Origin: UBA1783 sp964449115
GTDB taxonomy: Bacteria > Bacillota_I > Bacilli_A > Erysipelotrichales > Erysipelotrichaceae
Direction: 5' to 3'
Length of the DNA: 64,000 nucleotides
Assembly (NCBI GenBank): GCA_964449115.1
Contig: CAYUXW010000001.1
Coordinates: 1-64,000, forward strand
Positions within the stretch are counted from its first letter, which is position 1. Each line of letters opens with the position of its first letter. Positions 17,471-26,530 of this stretch are shown piece after piece. A program made the position numbers and the translations under genes. The notes beneath the pieces were generated by a model. That model saw nothing but the letters and a program-made list of their open reading frames with translations. It ran no database searches and had not been told where the DNA came from.

Positions 17471-17507
17471 AAAAGGGATGTAACTTTTCAAGTATACATC
17501 CCTTTTT
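17471..17507. terminator. Bidirectional intrinsic terminator
   Basis: The 12-bp stem AAAAGGGATGTA (17471-17482) / TACATCCCTTTT (17495-17506) has a 12-nt loop, with T runs on both strands. It ends the PTS operon (+) and the TPR-like gene (-) in a convergent gap. Confidence 0.92.
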
Positions 17508-17511
17508 AGTG

Positions 17512-18123
17512 TTATATATTTTTATCTAGCAGTTCACTGGCCATTTTAGCGTATTTTAAGGCATTTTCTTCATCATTTATATTTTTATACATCTGAGCGG
17601 TTAAAAGCACCAGAGGGACTTTATTTGCATTCTCAGGGGAGTTTTCAATCGCAATTAATATTTCTTGCAGATGTTCCGAACTTTTTTCGCAATAGACATT
17701 GTAGAATAATTCTATTTCTGGTGATGAAAATCTTCTGATTTTATTCAATCTGCCATAACAGTATTTCATTGCTTCAATCTGATTGTGGCTGGCAAAATAA
17801 TAGAAAGCATCGGAATAAATACTGATGGCCTGTTTTCTTGATTTAGGATATTTTTCTAAAGATTTTATTTCTTCATAAGCTCTTTTAGTATCGTTTCTCA
17901 TAATTGCAGCCGTATATTTCAAATAAACGATATTGAAAGCAGCAACATATTTTGAAGTTTCTTTTTCATCAATCAAAGTATAGAATCTGGCGTAATCCTT
18001 TATTGCCAAAGCATCTGTCAATTCTTCTAATTTTGCCTTATTTCTTTTTTTAGTCAAAACCGATTCAACTATAATAAAGATTGAAACAATAATTATAAAA
18101 GCTAAAAAAATATAATCTCTCAT
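17512..18123 (-). CDS. TPR-like membrane-anchored protein of unknown function
   Basis: The 203-residue protein has one N-terminal membrane helix (about residues 4-22) followed by lysine/arginine residues, so the rest should be cytoplasmic. That part is all helical, with paired-helix spacing typical of degenerate tetratricopeptide repeats, best seen in the final segment (LLTAQMYKNINDEENALKYAKMA). No catalytic motif is visible. The ATG at 18121-18123 follows AGAGGT. It lies downstream of an acyl-CoA synthetase but is separated from it by a terminator-like hairpin. It could be a scaffold; no partner can be named. Confidence 0.7.
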   Translation of the reverse strand: MRDYIFLAFIIIVSIFIIVESVLTKKRNKAKLEELTDALAIKDYARFYTLIDEKETSKYVAAFNIVYLKYTAAIMRNDTKRAYEEIKSLEKYPKSRKQAISIYSDAFYYFASHNQIEAMKYCYGRLNKIRRFSSPEIELFYNVYCEKSSEHLQEILIAIENSPENANKVPLVLLTAQMYKNINDEENALKYAKMASELLDKNI

Positions 18124-18169
18124 GTTTAATACCTCTTTTTATCATAATAACAAAAATCAATACTTAATA

Positions 18170-18199
18170 AAAGAAAGATCATTTTACAGATCTTTCTTT
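18170..18199 (-). terminator. Terminator of the acyl-CoA synthetase gene
   Basis: The 11-bp stem AAAGAAAGATC (18170-18180) / GATCTTTCTTT (18189-18199) holds the acyl-CoA synthetase stop codon in its loop. Read on the - strand it is followed by TTATTAAG, a modest T tract. Confidence 0.7.
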
Positions 18200-19989
18200 T
18201 TTGTTTGTTTGGTATATTTAGCAGTACTTTTTTTAGATTCTTTTTTAGATTCTGTTTTTAAATTTGCTTTCATAGCTTCATATTCAGCAAGTTTTTCCTC
18301 TTCTTCCTGCTCCAGAACACGATAAGCCACTTTTCCGACAAGTGTTTTTGGAAGTTCATCTCTAAACTCAATGTCCTTAGGGCAAGCGTATTTAGCAATG
18401 TGTTTAGTACAGTATTCCTTTATTTCATTTTTAATTGAATCGTCAGGTATAATGCCAGGTTTCAAAACACAGAAAGCCTTAACTCGCTGTACCTTATAAG
18501 GATCTTTAACACCAATTACACAACTGTATTGAACCTTTGGATGGCCATCAATAACATTTTCAATCTGAGAAGGGTAGACGTTGTAACCAGAAGTGATGAT
18601 CATGCGTTTAATTCGCTGTTTGAAGTAGATAAATCCTTCTTCATCAATGAACCCTAAATCACCAGTATGTAAATATAGTTTACCGTCATCATGAATCTTT
18701 AGAGCATTAGCTGTTTCTTCTTCATCATCAAGATATCCCAACATCACAGTTGGCCCAGACAGGCAGATTTCACCTTCCTGATTAGGCCCCAAATGATTTG
18801 TTTCACCTACTGGACAGATTACAAAGGTAGTATCAAAAAATGGTAAGCCAATTGAGCCTTCCTTATATCTGTCTTTTGGGGTAAGACAAGAGGCGGTTAC
18901 ACATTCTGTTGTTCCATAACCTTCACAGATTTGAATTGTTGCTTTACGCTCTTTTAAAAACTGGTCTACTTTTGCTTTCAATTCAATTGAAAGGCTATCT
19001 CCACCTGAATACATTCCTTTCAAAAAAGATAAGTCTGCTTTTTCCATTCCCGGAGTTCTCAGCATGGCTTCAAAAAGAGTAGGAACACCAGCTATGAAAT
19101 TTGGTTTTTTATCCAATAGAGTTTTACCATATGTTTTTACGGTAAACGAAGGAAGAAGGCTGCAGCAGGCTCCATTAGTCAGACAGGTATGAATTCCAAT
19201 GCCTGAGCCAAATCCATGGAATAATGGCATAGCAGCTAAAATTGAATCACCAGGTTCAACCTTTACATCCATAGCCTTGACAGCCTGCATAGAAAGAGCA
19301 TTGAAGTTTAAATCTGATAACATGATTCCTTTGGTTGTTCCGGTAGTTCCACCTGAATATAGAATTACTGAACATTTATCTATTTTAAACACATTCTTGG
19401 GTAATGGAAGAGGATAGTTTTCTCCCATTGATTTAAATTTATTCCAAGATAGTGAATATGAACGATTTGGCAAATGAGAATATTTGTTTTCAGCTTTTAT
19501 TTTATATAAAGGCTTTAAATAAAATGGCAATTCATCAGAAATACTGGCCATTAGTATTATTACCTGATGAGCACAATCTCTTCTGGCTTCTACAACCTTA
19601 TCATAGAATTGATCCAAAGTTAAAATAGCTCTAGATTTTGATAGATTAAGATAAAATGTAATTTCTGATTGGGCGCTTAAAGGATGAATCATATTGGCGA
19701 TAGCCCCAATTCTGTTGATGGCATAAAATGTATCAACTGCCTGTGGACAGTTAGGCATACAGATTGTCACAACATCATTTTCTCTGATGCCGATAGCAGT
19801 CAATCCTTTAGCAACAATTTCAATTTTATCTAAAAATTCTGAATATTTAGTCTTTTTTCCCTGAAATTCATAAGCTATAGTATTTTCATTTTTTATAGCA
19901 AAATTTTTCAACATCTGATACATTGTCTCAGGTTTATAATTAATTTCGTGTTGTTTTTCAAAGAAGTTTTCAAATCTTTGTTTATACAT
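18184..19989 (-). CDS. AMP-dependent acyl-CoA synthetase/ligase (long-chain fatty acid type)
   Basis: This 601-residue member of the ANL adenylating superfamily activates a carboxylic acid to acyl-AMP and then to the CoA thioester. The P-loop YSGGTTGTTKG, GYGTTE, LHTGDLG and RMIITSGYNVYP motifs are present, as is the C-terminal catalytic lysine in PKTLVGKVAYR. The overall length and the linker sequence fit fatty-acyl-CoA ligases, but the acyl chain is not certain. A lysine-rich tail of about 35 residues (KESKKS, KQTKKKD) extends beyond the catalytic domain. The ATG follows GGAGG. It runs against the local strand direction and is divergent from the SIR2-like gene. Confidence 0.9.
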   Translation of the reverse strand: MYKQRFENFFEKQHEINYKPETMYQMLKNFAIKNENTIAYEFQGKKTKYSEFLDKIEIVAKGLTAIGIRENDVVTICMPNCPQAVDTFYAINRIGAIANMIHPLSAQSEITFYLNLSKSRAILTLDQFYDKVVEARRDCAHQVIILMASISDELPFYLKPLYKIKAENKYSHLPNRSYSLSWNKFKSMGENYPLPLPKNVFKIDKCSVILYSGGTTGTTKGIMLSDLNFNALSMQAVKAMDVKVEPGDSILAAMPLFHGFGSGIGIHTCLTNGACCSLLPSFTVKTYGKTLLDKKPNFIAGVPTLFEAMLRTPGMEKADLSFLKGMYSGGDSLSIELKAKVDQFLKERKATIQICEGYGTTECVTASCLTPKDRYKEGSIGLPFFDTTFVICPVGETNHLGPNQEGEICLSGPTVMLGYLDDEEETANALKIHDDGKLYLHTGDLGFIDEEGFIYFKQRIKRMIITSGYNVYPSQIENVIDGHPKVQYSCVIGVKDPYKVQRVKAFCVLKPGIIPDDSIKNEIKEYCTKHIAKYACPKDIEFRDELPKTLVGKVAYRVLEQEEEEKLAEYEAMKANLKTESKKESKKSTAKYTKQTKKKDL

Positions 19990-20011
19990 AAGTTTTCCTC
20001 CATTTGAAAAA

Positions 20012-20065
20012 ATTATAACACAATAAATATAAACTTTTAATCAAAATACTTTCATAATGTATAAT
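20012..20065. promoter_or_regulatory. Divergent promoter region
   Basis: A TATAAT is present on the - strand (20017 to 20012), before the acyl-CoA synthetase, and another on the + strand (20060-20065), before the SIR2-like gene. Neither has a convincing -35 hexamer at 16-18 nt. Confidence 0.4.
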
Positions 20066-20082
20066 TGATTCAGGTGATAAAA

Positions 20083-20991
20083 ATGAAGAAAAAATATACT
20101 CCCATAGAAATTGATCTGTCAAAGCATGAAAGACCGAAAGTTTTATTTATAGGTAATGGATGTTACTATAATCCTGATTTTGATTGGAATGAGGTAATTT
20201 TTAATTATGTTGGCCATCCAATGGTAAAAGGTTTGTCAAAACATGTTCCCAATACTATAAAAGTTCTTCCTGCCGATATAAATGAAATTTCACATAAAGA
20301 AAGATTAAAAAGAGCTTTTAAAAACTATCAATATTTAAACAATGATAAACTAATGGAATTAATTGATAAAGGCGGTTTTGATACCATCCTAACGACAAAC
20401 TACACCTACGATATTGAATGTGAACTTGATGATAAATTTTTAAATATCGTGGATAAAACTAAAAAGTATGCTCGATCATCAGCCAGTAGACTGGATCAGA
20501 AATACCTGATTAAAACCCACAATGTTATTGAAAAATGTTTTAAAGATGCAAGAACTATGCACATTTGGCATATTCATGGCGAGTTAAGAAATAGTAACTC
20601 GATAATTCTTTCTCATGATGCTTATGGGAGTTTAACCGGGAAAATTACTCAGTATATTGATGAATCTCATAGTAATTACGTCAGTAATAATATCAAGTTT
20701 GATTCCTGGATAGATTATTTTGTATTTGCTGATATTTATATTATTGGTTTTGGCTATGATTATAGTGAATTTGATTTATGGTGGTTATTGAATAAAAGAT
20801 TTAGAACTAATAACAGAGGTAAAATGGTATTTTATCAGCTTCCAACTGATGAAATTAAAATTGAACGTCTGAATTTAATAAGTCAATTTGATGTTAAGAC
20901 AAAAAGTTTGGGTTATGCTAGTGGTTCAAAAGATTATAGCAGTTTCTATCTTGATGTTTATAAAGACATCTTAAAAGAAATATCGCTTTAA
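20083..20991 (+). CDS. SIR2-like domain protein
   Basis: The 302-residue product looks like the SIR2-like NAD-binding fold found in bacterial defence and signalling proteins. It has an N-terminal glycine-rich strand (LFIGNG, residues 21-26), TILTTNY with N106, the HG motif IWHIHG with H165, and IIGFGYDYSEF (220-230). In such proteins the Asn and His take part in NAD binding and hydrolysis. No second domain (TIR, HerA, STAND or Argonaute) is fused to it or adjacent. The start is the ATG at 20083 with AGGTGA at 20072-20077. It lies alone between acs and smc. The NADase role is inferred from motifs only. Confidence 0.75.
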   Translation: MKKKYTPIEIDLSKHERPKVLFIGNGCYYNPDFDWNEVIFNYVGHPMVKGLSKHVPNTIKVLPADINEISHKERLKRAFKNYQYLNNDKLMELIDKGGFDTILTTNYTYDIECELDDKFLNIVDKTKKYARSSASRLDQKYLIKTHNVIEKCFKDARTMHIWHIHGELRNSNSIILSHDAYGSLTGKITQYIDESHSNYVSNNIKFDSWIDYFVFADIYIIGFGYDYSEFDLWWLLNKRFRTNNRGKMVFYQLPTDEIKIERLNLISQFDVKTKSLGYASGSKDYSSFYLDVYKDILKEISL

Positions 20992-21017
20992 AAATAAGTT
21001 CTAATTTGTTATATAGG

Positions 21018-21046
21018 TTTATTTGTCAGTTAAAATTTAGTATAAT
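21018..21046 (+). promoter_or_regulatory. Promoter of smc-ftsY-ylxM
   Basis: A perfect TATAAT at 21041-21046 lies 22 nt before the smc start. TTTATT at 21018-21023, 17 nt upstream, is a weak -35. Confidence 0.45.
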
Positions 21047-21068
21047 AAATAAGTGAAACGAGGTTTTT

Positions 21069-24008
21069 ATGTTTTTAAAGCGAATTATTTTACAAGGATT
21101 TAAATCTTTCGGAAATCGAACTGTCATTGAATTTGACAGTGAATATACAGGTATTGTCGGTCCTAATGGCTGTGGCAAGAGCAATGTTATTGATGCCATC
21201 AAATGGGTATTGGGTGAACAATCAGCAAAGAACATGCGTGGTTCAAGTATGAGTGATGTTGTTTTCGCTGGAGCTGAAGGAAAAAGAGCAGTATCGATGG
21301 CTGAAGTTTCTCTTGTTTTCAATAATGATAAAAGACAATTAAACAGTGATTTCAATGAAATTGAAATAACTAGAAGATTATATAAAAACACTAACGAAAG
21401 TGAGTATTTAATTAACAATACTACCTGTAGACTAAGGGATATCGTTGACTTGGTTTTAGATACCGGCTTAGGGAAAGATTCTTTAAGTATTATCTCTCAG
21501 GGAACAGTGCAATCTTTTGCTGAAGCTAAGCCAATTGAAAGAAGAGCTCTATTTGAAGAAGCAGCTGGTGTAGCCAAATATAGGAAAAGAAAAATAGAAT
21601 CATTAAACAAATTAGCCAAAACTCAGGATAACATAGATCGTCTAAATGACATATTGCAGGAACTTGAAAAGCAGGTTTCTCCTTTAAAGCGTCAGGCAAT
21701 TAAGGCAGAAGAGTATATTGTAAAAAAAGAGCAACTGACAAAAATTGAAGTGGCAGTCATTGTTCATGAAATCGGAAATCAGATCAATGATTTAGAAACG
21801 ATAGAACAGCAGCTTTTTGATTTGAATTATCAGGAAACAAGTACCAGGGCATCTATCCAGATTTTGGAAAATGCCAGCAATGATCTGAAAGATGAAATAA
21901 ATACAATTGACTTAGATGTTCATAAGCTTCAAAGCGAACTACTTAATAGTCTAAATGAAATCCAACTATTGGAAAAAAGAAAATTTGAAGTAGATGAAAA
22001 AAGAAGATATATTCGTGAAACCGGAACAACAAAAGCCAAAGTTGAAGAAACTTTAAAGGCTTTAAATGATGCCAATGTAGAATTGAAGGATAGAATCAGC
22101 AGAGCCAGCACTATAGAAGCAGAGATAGACCTGTTAGAAAAGGAAGTAGCGGATTTAGATAGCAAACTAGCTGAAACCAGAAACAAACTTAATCAGACTA
22201 ACAATACTTTTAATTATCTCAGTAACAGAAAAAGTGTTTTAGAAAACCTGATAAAAACACCATTTGAAAAAGAAACCGGTGTAAAATTGATTATCAACAA
22301 CAAAAACGTTTTAGAGGGTATCCATGATGTGGTAAGCAATCTTTTTAAGGCTGATGAGGGATACCAGCAGATGGTTTCAGTCGCCTTGGCTGCTTCGCTT
22401 TATCATATTATTACCAATGATGAAAAATCTGCCAGATATGCGATAGAATTTTTGAAAAAAAATAAAGCTGGATCAGCAACTTTTTTACCATTAAATGTTT
22501 TAAAACCACGTTATGTGAATAAAGAACATTTGTTTGTTGCTGAAAATACTGCTGGATTTATTGGATTGGCTAGTGATTTTGTGGATTGTGATGAAATCTA
22601 TGACGTTGTTATCCTGTCACTTTTAGGCAATGTTCTGGTAACTGAAGATTTGAAAACAGCTACTTCACTGGCAAAGAGATTAAACTATCAGTATAAGATT
22701 ATTACCATTGATGGTGATGTTGTTTATCGTGGTGGAACAATGAGAGGTGGCTACAATAAAGAAGTTGAATCACCTTTAACCTATCAGAATCAATTAGCTG
22801 ATATAGTTGCCAAGGAAAAAGAAAGCAGATTGGAAATTGAAAAATTAAATTCAGACTTAAATCGTTTTAATAAATTAAAAGAAGAAGCGCAACAGAAACT
22901 TATTTCACAAAAGGTTTCTTTAGCCTCTTTAAAAGGTGTAGTTGATATTAAAAAGGAAAAATATGAAAAATTAAAGGAAGAATATGATCGTATAAAACCT
23001 GATTCTGATATTGATGAAACAACTTATCAGGATGAGCTGGTAAAATCCTTAAATGATGCCTATGCCAAAAAAGATGACATCTCTAACACAATTCAGATCA
23101 AGCGTGAAAGAAGACTTTCAGCCAATGGTGAGCTGCAGAGAAAATATTCTCAATTAAGACAGGTCAGAAATGAACTGCTGGATGTTTCAAAACATGCTAA
23201 TGATTTAAACATTGAAAAAGCAAAACTATTGGTTAGCAGAGATAATCACTTTGAAAGATTGGCTAGAGACTATCAGCTGACCTACGAATATGCATCAGCG
23301 CAGAAGTATGATGTTGATATTGAAAGTGCTAAAGAAAGCGTGCTGATATTAAGAAGAGAAATTTCGGAACTTGGAAACATTAATCTGGATGCTCCTAAAG
23401 ATTTCCAGGAGGTAAACGAAAGATATACCTTCATGAATGAACAGTTAAATGATTTGACTGAAGCCAAAAATAAGCTATTGGATGCGATTAATGAAATGGA
23501 TGAAGTTATGACTGTCCAGTTTAAGGAGATGTTTGATAAGATCAATGGTTCTTTAAATGAAGTCTTTACCGTTTTATTTGGTGGTGGAAGAGCCAGATTG
23601 ATATTGGAAGATCCTACTGATATTTTAAATACAGGAATTGACATTGATGTTCAACCTCCAGGTAAAAGTGTTCAAAATATCAGATTATTCTCTGGAGGAG
23701 AAAAATCATTGATTGCTATCTGTGTTTTATTTGCTATATTAAAAGCAAGACCGGTACCTCTATGTATCTTTGATGAAGTGGAGGCTTCTTTAGACCAGGC
23801 CAATGTTGATAGATTTGCCAGATATATTCACAAATTTACAAATCAGACACAGTTTATTGTTATCACTCACAGACCTGGTACCATGACCGAATGTGATGTT
23901 TTATATGGAATTACAATGCAGAAACAGGGTGTTTCAAATGTTATCAGAGTTAAGTTGAAAGAAGCACTGTCATATGCAGAAGAGGAGAGAAATGAAAATA
24001 TTCAATAA
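21069..24008 (+). CDS. smc: Chromosome segregation protein SMC (short-arm form)
   Basis: SMC with ScpAB compacts and segregates the replicated chromosome. The N-terminal head has Walker A GPNGCGKSNVID (about residues 31-42). Long coiled coils flank the hinge (about 400-560, with GVKLIINNK and GDVVYRGGTMRGGY). The C-terminal head has the signature LFSGGEKS (near 872) and Walker B LCIFDEVEASLD. At 979 residues it is about 200 shorter than B. subtilis SMC; the heads and hinge are intact, so the arms are shorter, as in mycoplasmas. The ATG follows CGAGGT. It overlaps ftsY by 17 nt. The usual upstream partner rnc is at 59.4 kb instead. Confidence 0.95.
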   Translation: MFLKRIILQGFKSFGNRTVIEFDSEYTGIVGPNGCGKSNVIDAIKWVLGEQSAKNMRGSSMSDVVFAGAEGKRAVSMAEVSLVFNNDKRQLNSDFNEIEITRRLYKNTNESEYLINNTTCRLRDIVDLVLDTGLGKDSLSIISQGTVQSFAEAKPIERRALFEEAAGVAKYRKRKIESLNKLAKTQDNIDRLNDILQELEKQVSPLKRQAIKAEEYIVKKEQLTKIEVAVIVHEIGNQINDLETIEQQLFDLNYQETSTRASIQILENASNDLKDEINTIDLDVHKLQSELLNSLNEIQLLEKRKFEVDEKRRYIRETGTTKAKVEETLKALNDANVELKDRISRASTIEAEIDLLEKEVADLDSKLAETRNKLNQTNNTFNYLSNRKSVLENLIKTPFEKETGVKLIINNKNVLEGIHDVVSNLFKADEGYQQMVSVALAASLYHIITNDEKSARYAIEFLKKNKAGSATFLPLNVLKPRYVNKEHLFVAENTAGFIGLASDFVDCDEIYDVVILSLLGNVLVTEDLKTATSLAKRLNYQYKIITIDGDVVYRGGTMRGGYNKEVESPLTYQNQLADIVAKEKESRLEIEKLNSDLNRFNKLKEEAQQKLISQKVSLASLKGVVDIKKEKYEKLKEEYDRIKPDSDIDETTYQDELVKSLNDAYAKKDDISNTIQIKRERRLSANGELQRKYSQLRQVRNELLDVSKHANDLNIEKAKLLVSRDNHFERLARDYQLTYEYASAQKYDVDIESAKESVLILRREISELGNINLDAPKDFQEVNERYTFMNEQLNDLTEAKNKLLDAINEMDEVMTVQFKEMFDKINGSLNEVFTVLFGGGRARLILEDPTDILNTGIDIDVQPPGKSVQNIRLFSGGEKSLIAICVLFAILKARPVPLCIFDEVEASLDQANVDRFARYIHKFTNQTQFIVITHRPGTMTECDVLYGITMQKQGVSNVIRVKLKEALSYAEEERNENIQ

Positions 24009-24927
24009 AAAGAAAAAATCAAATATTTCCAAATACTTAGATGGCTATAAAACTAAGTCTTTAGCTGTGAAAATCACCGAATTGTTAGGTGGTTATACTG
24101 ATTATCATGATGATATCTATGAAGAATTATTGATTCTTCTGATTGAAGCTGATGTCGGAGTTGAAGCATCAGAAAAAATGATTGACCAGCTTAAAGTTAA
24201 AGTAAATGAATTATTTATAAGAAAACCAATCGATGTTATCAATCAGCTGATTGAAATTATGATTGAAAATTATAAGGATAAGAACATATTTGAAGTTGAC
24301 CAGCATAAAAACAAATTTATTATGATAATAGGAGTAAATGGTTCAGGTAAAACCACATCAATTAGTAAGATCAGTAAATATTATCTTGACCAGGGTCTAA
24401 CAGTTGGTTTAATAGCTGCTGACACCTTTAGAGCAGGGGCGGTAGAGCAACTTGAAAAATGGGCCCAAAGACTCGGAATACATTGTATTACAGGCAAAGA
24501 AAATGCTGATCCTGCTTCAGTATTGGTAGATGGATGTAGATATTATTTAGAAAATCCAGTTGATATAATTATTGCCGATACAGCTGGAAGACTGCAAAAT
24601 AAGACCAACCTGATGAAAGAATTGGAAAAGATGGTCAGAGTAACAAAAAGGACCCTTAACACTAAAGATTTGGATATCTGGCTTACTATTGATGCAACTA
24701 CTGGTCAAAATGGATTATCACAAGCTGAGGTATTCATAGAAACAAGTAAGGTAAATGCTGTAGTATTGACCAAAATGGATGGAACAAGCAAAGGTGGAAT
24801 TGTATTAAGTATTAATGATAAATACAATTTGCCAGTAAAATTTATGACCTTTGGTGAAAAAATGGATGCTATAGAAGAATTTGATATTGAAAATTATGTC
24901 AATACTTTGATTAAAGGTGAGTTTTAA
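23992..24927 (+). CDS. ftsY: Signal recognition particle receptor FtsY
   Basis: FtsY is the SRP-receptor GTPase that delivers membrane-protein-synthesising ribosomes to SecYEG. The 311-residue product is a minimal NG-domain form with a short basic N-terminus instead of a long acidic A domain. Motifs seen are GVNGSGKTTSISK (G1), DTFRAGAVEQL, DTAGR (G3), TKMDGTSKGG (G4) and the closing FTFGEKMD-like segment. The ATG at 23992 follows AGGAG (23983-23987); an in-frame start at 23974 is rejected. It lies within the smc 3' end and is coupled to ylxM by a 1-nt TAATG overlap. Confidence 0.96.
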   Translation: MKIFNKKKKSNISKYLDGYKTKSLAVKITELLGGYTDYHDDIYEELLILLIEADVGVEASEKMIDQLKVKVNELFIRKPIDVINQLIEIMIENYKDKNIFEVDQHKNKFIMIIGVNGSGKTTSISKISKYYLDQGLTVGLIAADTFRAGAVEQLEKWAQRLGIHCITGKENADPASVLVDGCRYYLENPVDIIIADTAGRLQNKTNLMKELEKMVRVTKRTLNTKDLDIWLTIDATTGQNGLSQAEVFIETSKVNAVVLTKMDGTSKGGIVLSINDKYNLPVKFMTFGEKMDAIEEFDIENYVNTLIKGEF

Positions 24928-25244
24928 TGGAAAAATTCGAATATTTTAATGAACTGATGCCTTTTTATCAGAGTTTATTGACTGACAGACAAAACGAAAT
25001 ATTGCAGTACTATTACTTTGAAGATCTGTCAATTTCTGAGATTGCTGAATTATTGAGTATCAGTCGTAATGCAGTACATGATACATTAAAAAAGAGTACC
25101 AGTCAGATTACTAAATATGAAGAAAAATTAGGTCTGTATTCATCATATAAAAAAAGAATGAAATTATATGAACAGTTGAAACTACTTGATATTAATCAAG
25201 TTGATAATATTGTAAATGAACTAATAAATATGGAGGATCAATAA
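24927..25244 (+). CDS. ylxM: UPF0122 family helix-turn-helix protein YlxM
   Basis: The 105-residue protein has a sigma-70 region-4-like helix-turn-helix: LTDRQNEILQYYYFEDLSIS followed by EIAELLSISRNAVHDTLKKS. YlxM family members modulate SRP and normally lie between ftsY and ffh. Here ftsY precedes it, but the next gene is ackA, not ffh. It overlaps the ftsY stop by 1 nt and ends 1 nt before ackA. Confidence 0.9.
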   Translation: MEKFEYFNELMPFYQSLLTDRQNEILQYYYFEDLSISEIAELLSISRNAVHDTLKKSTSQITKYEEKLGLYSSYKKRMKLYEQLKLLDINQVDNIVNELINMEDQ

Positions 25245-25245
25245 T

Positions 25246-26436
25246 ATGAGTAAGATTTTTGCGGTTAATGCCGGCAGTTCATCATTAAAGTTTAAACTTT
25301 TCCAAATGCCTGAAGAGAAGGTTTTAACTGATGGAGTATTTGAAAGAATTGGTTTAGAAGAAGGTATTTTTACCATTAGAGTCAATGGAGAAAAAATCAG
25401 CAAGTATTTACCAATTAAGGATCATCAACAGGCTGTTGATATGTTATTGGAAGCATTAGTAGAACATAAGATTGTAGAAACATTGGAAGAAATAGATGCT
25501 TGTGGTCACAGAGTGCTGCATGGCGGTGAAAAGTATGCTGACAGTGCAATAGTTACCCCAGAAGTTTTACAGGATATTTTAGATATGAAAGACTTGGGTC
25601 CTTTGCATATGCCAGCCAATTATACTGGAATTGAAGCTTTTTCCAAGGCCCTTCCAAAAATCAATCATGTAGCGGTTTATGACACTTCATTCCATCTAAC
25701 GATGGATAAAGCAACGTTCTTATACGCTTTACCACTAGAATATTATGAAAAATATCATGTCAGAAGATATGGTTTCCATGGTACTTCTCATAAATATATC
25801 GCTCAAACATATGCAGAAATAACAGGTAATCCAAATCAGAGAATTATTTCTCTGCATCTGGGAAATGGAGCATCTTTAGCAGCGATTAAAAATGGCAAGT
25901 GTGTTAATACTTCAATGGGATTTACTCCACTGGCTGGAATTATGATGGGTGGAAGAAGTGGAGACATAGACCCTTCAATTATTCCATATTTAAAGGAAAA
26001 AACTGGTTTAACTGGAGAAGAACTTATCGAAGTATGCAACAAGAAGTCAGGCTTCTTAGGTATTTCAGGTGTTTCAAGTGATGCCAGAGATATTCAAAAA
26101 GCAGTTGAAGAAGGAAATCCTAGAGCTATTTTGGCTAGAGAAATGTACGCATTGAGAGTAATTGATTACATTGGATCATATTTTGTACAGTTAGGTGGAC
26201 TTGATGCTTTAGTGTTCACTGCTGGTTTAGGTGAAAATGACAGTAGGGTAAGAAGCGAAATTTGTGCACTTCTGACAGAAAGCTTAGGAGTAAAACTTGA
26301 TGAGCAGTTAAATGCTGACACAAAAGGAAAACTAGGAAAAATTTCTGCTCCTGATTCAAAAGTTGATGTCTGGGTAATGCCGACAGATGAAGAAGTAATG
26401 ATCGCTAGAGATACAAGAAGATTGCTTAATCTATAG
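25246..26436 (+). CDS. ackA: Acetate kinase
   Basis: AckA interconverts acetyl phosphate plus ADP and acetate plus ATP, the ATP-yielding step of acetate fermentation. The 396-residue enzyme has typical length and motifs: NAGSSSLKF at the N-terminus, HRVLHGG, YDTSFH, YGFHGTSHKY, SLHLGNGAS and GLGENDSRVR. The ATG at 25246 follows TGGAGG. It is the last gene of the smc-ftsY-ylxM-ackA run and ends in a strong terminator. No pta gene is adjacent. Fermentative metabolism fits the gut-Firmicute impression. Confidence 0.97.
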   Translation: MSKIFAVNAGSSSLKFKLFQMPEEKVLTDGVFERIGLEEGIFTIRVNGEKISKYLPIKDHQQAVDMLLEALVEHKIVETLEEIDACGHRVLHGGEKYADSAIVTPEVLQDILDMKDLGPLHMPANYTGIEAFSKALPKINHVAVYDTSFHLTMDKATFLYALPLEYYEKYHVRRYGFHGTSHKYIAQTYAEITGNPNQRIISLHLGNGASLAAIKNGKCVNTSMGFTPLAGIMMGGRSGDIDPSIIPYLKEKTGLTGEELIEVCNKKSGFLGISGVSSDARDIQKAVEEGNPRAILAREMYALRVIDYIGSYFVQLGGLDALVFTAGLGENDSRVRSEICALLTESLGVKLDEQLNADTKGKLGKISAPDSKVDVWVMPTDEEVMIARDTRRLLNL

Positions 26437-26444
26437 TCAACTAA

Positions 26445-26473
26445 AAAAACCCTAGATAATAGGGTTTTTATTT
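26445..26473 (+). terminator. Intrinsic terminator after ackA
   Basis: The 9-bp stem AAAAACCCT (26445-26453) / AGGGTTTTT (26461-26469) has a 7-nt loop and a T-rich tail. Confidence 0.92.
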
Positions 26474-26477
26474 AAAG

Positions 26478-26506
26478 TTTATATTATTTGAATAATATCT
26501 TATAAT
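26478..26506 (+). promoter_or_regulatory. Promoter of the acetyltransferase-nrnA-dnaE operon
   Basis: TTTATA (26478-26483) and a perfect TATAAT (26501-26506) are separated by 17 nt. Transcription would start near 26513, leaving a very short leader. This may drive the whole run to the terminator at 33.54 kb. Confidence 0.55.
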
Positions 26507-26530
26507 TGATATAGAAAGTGTGTGAATTAT

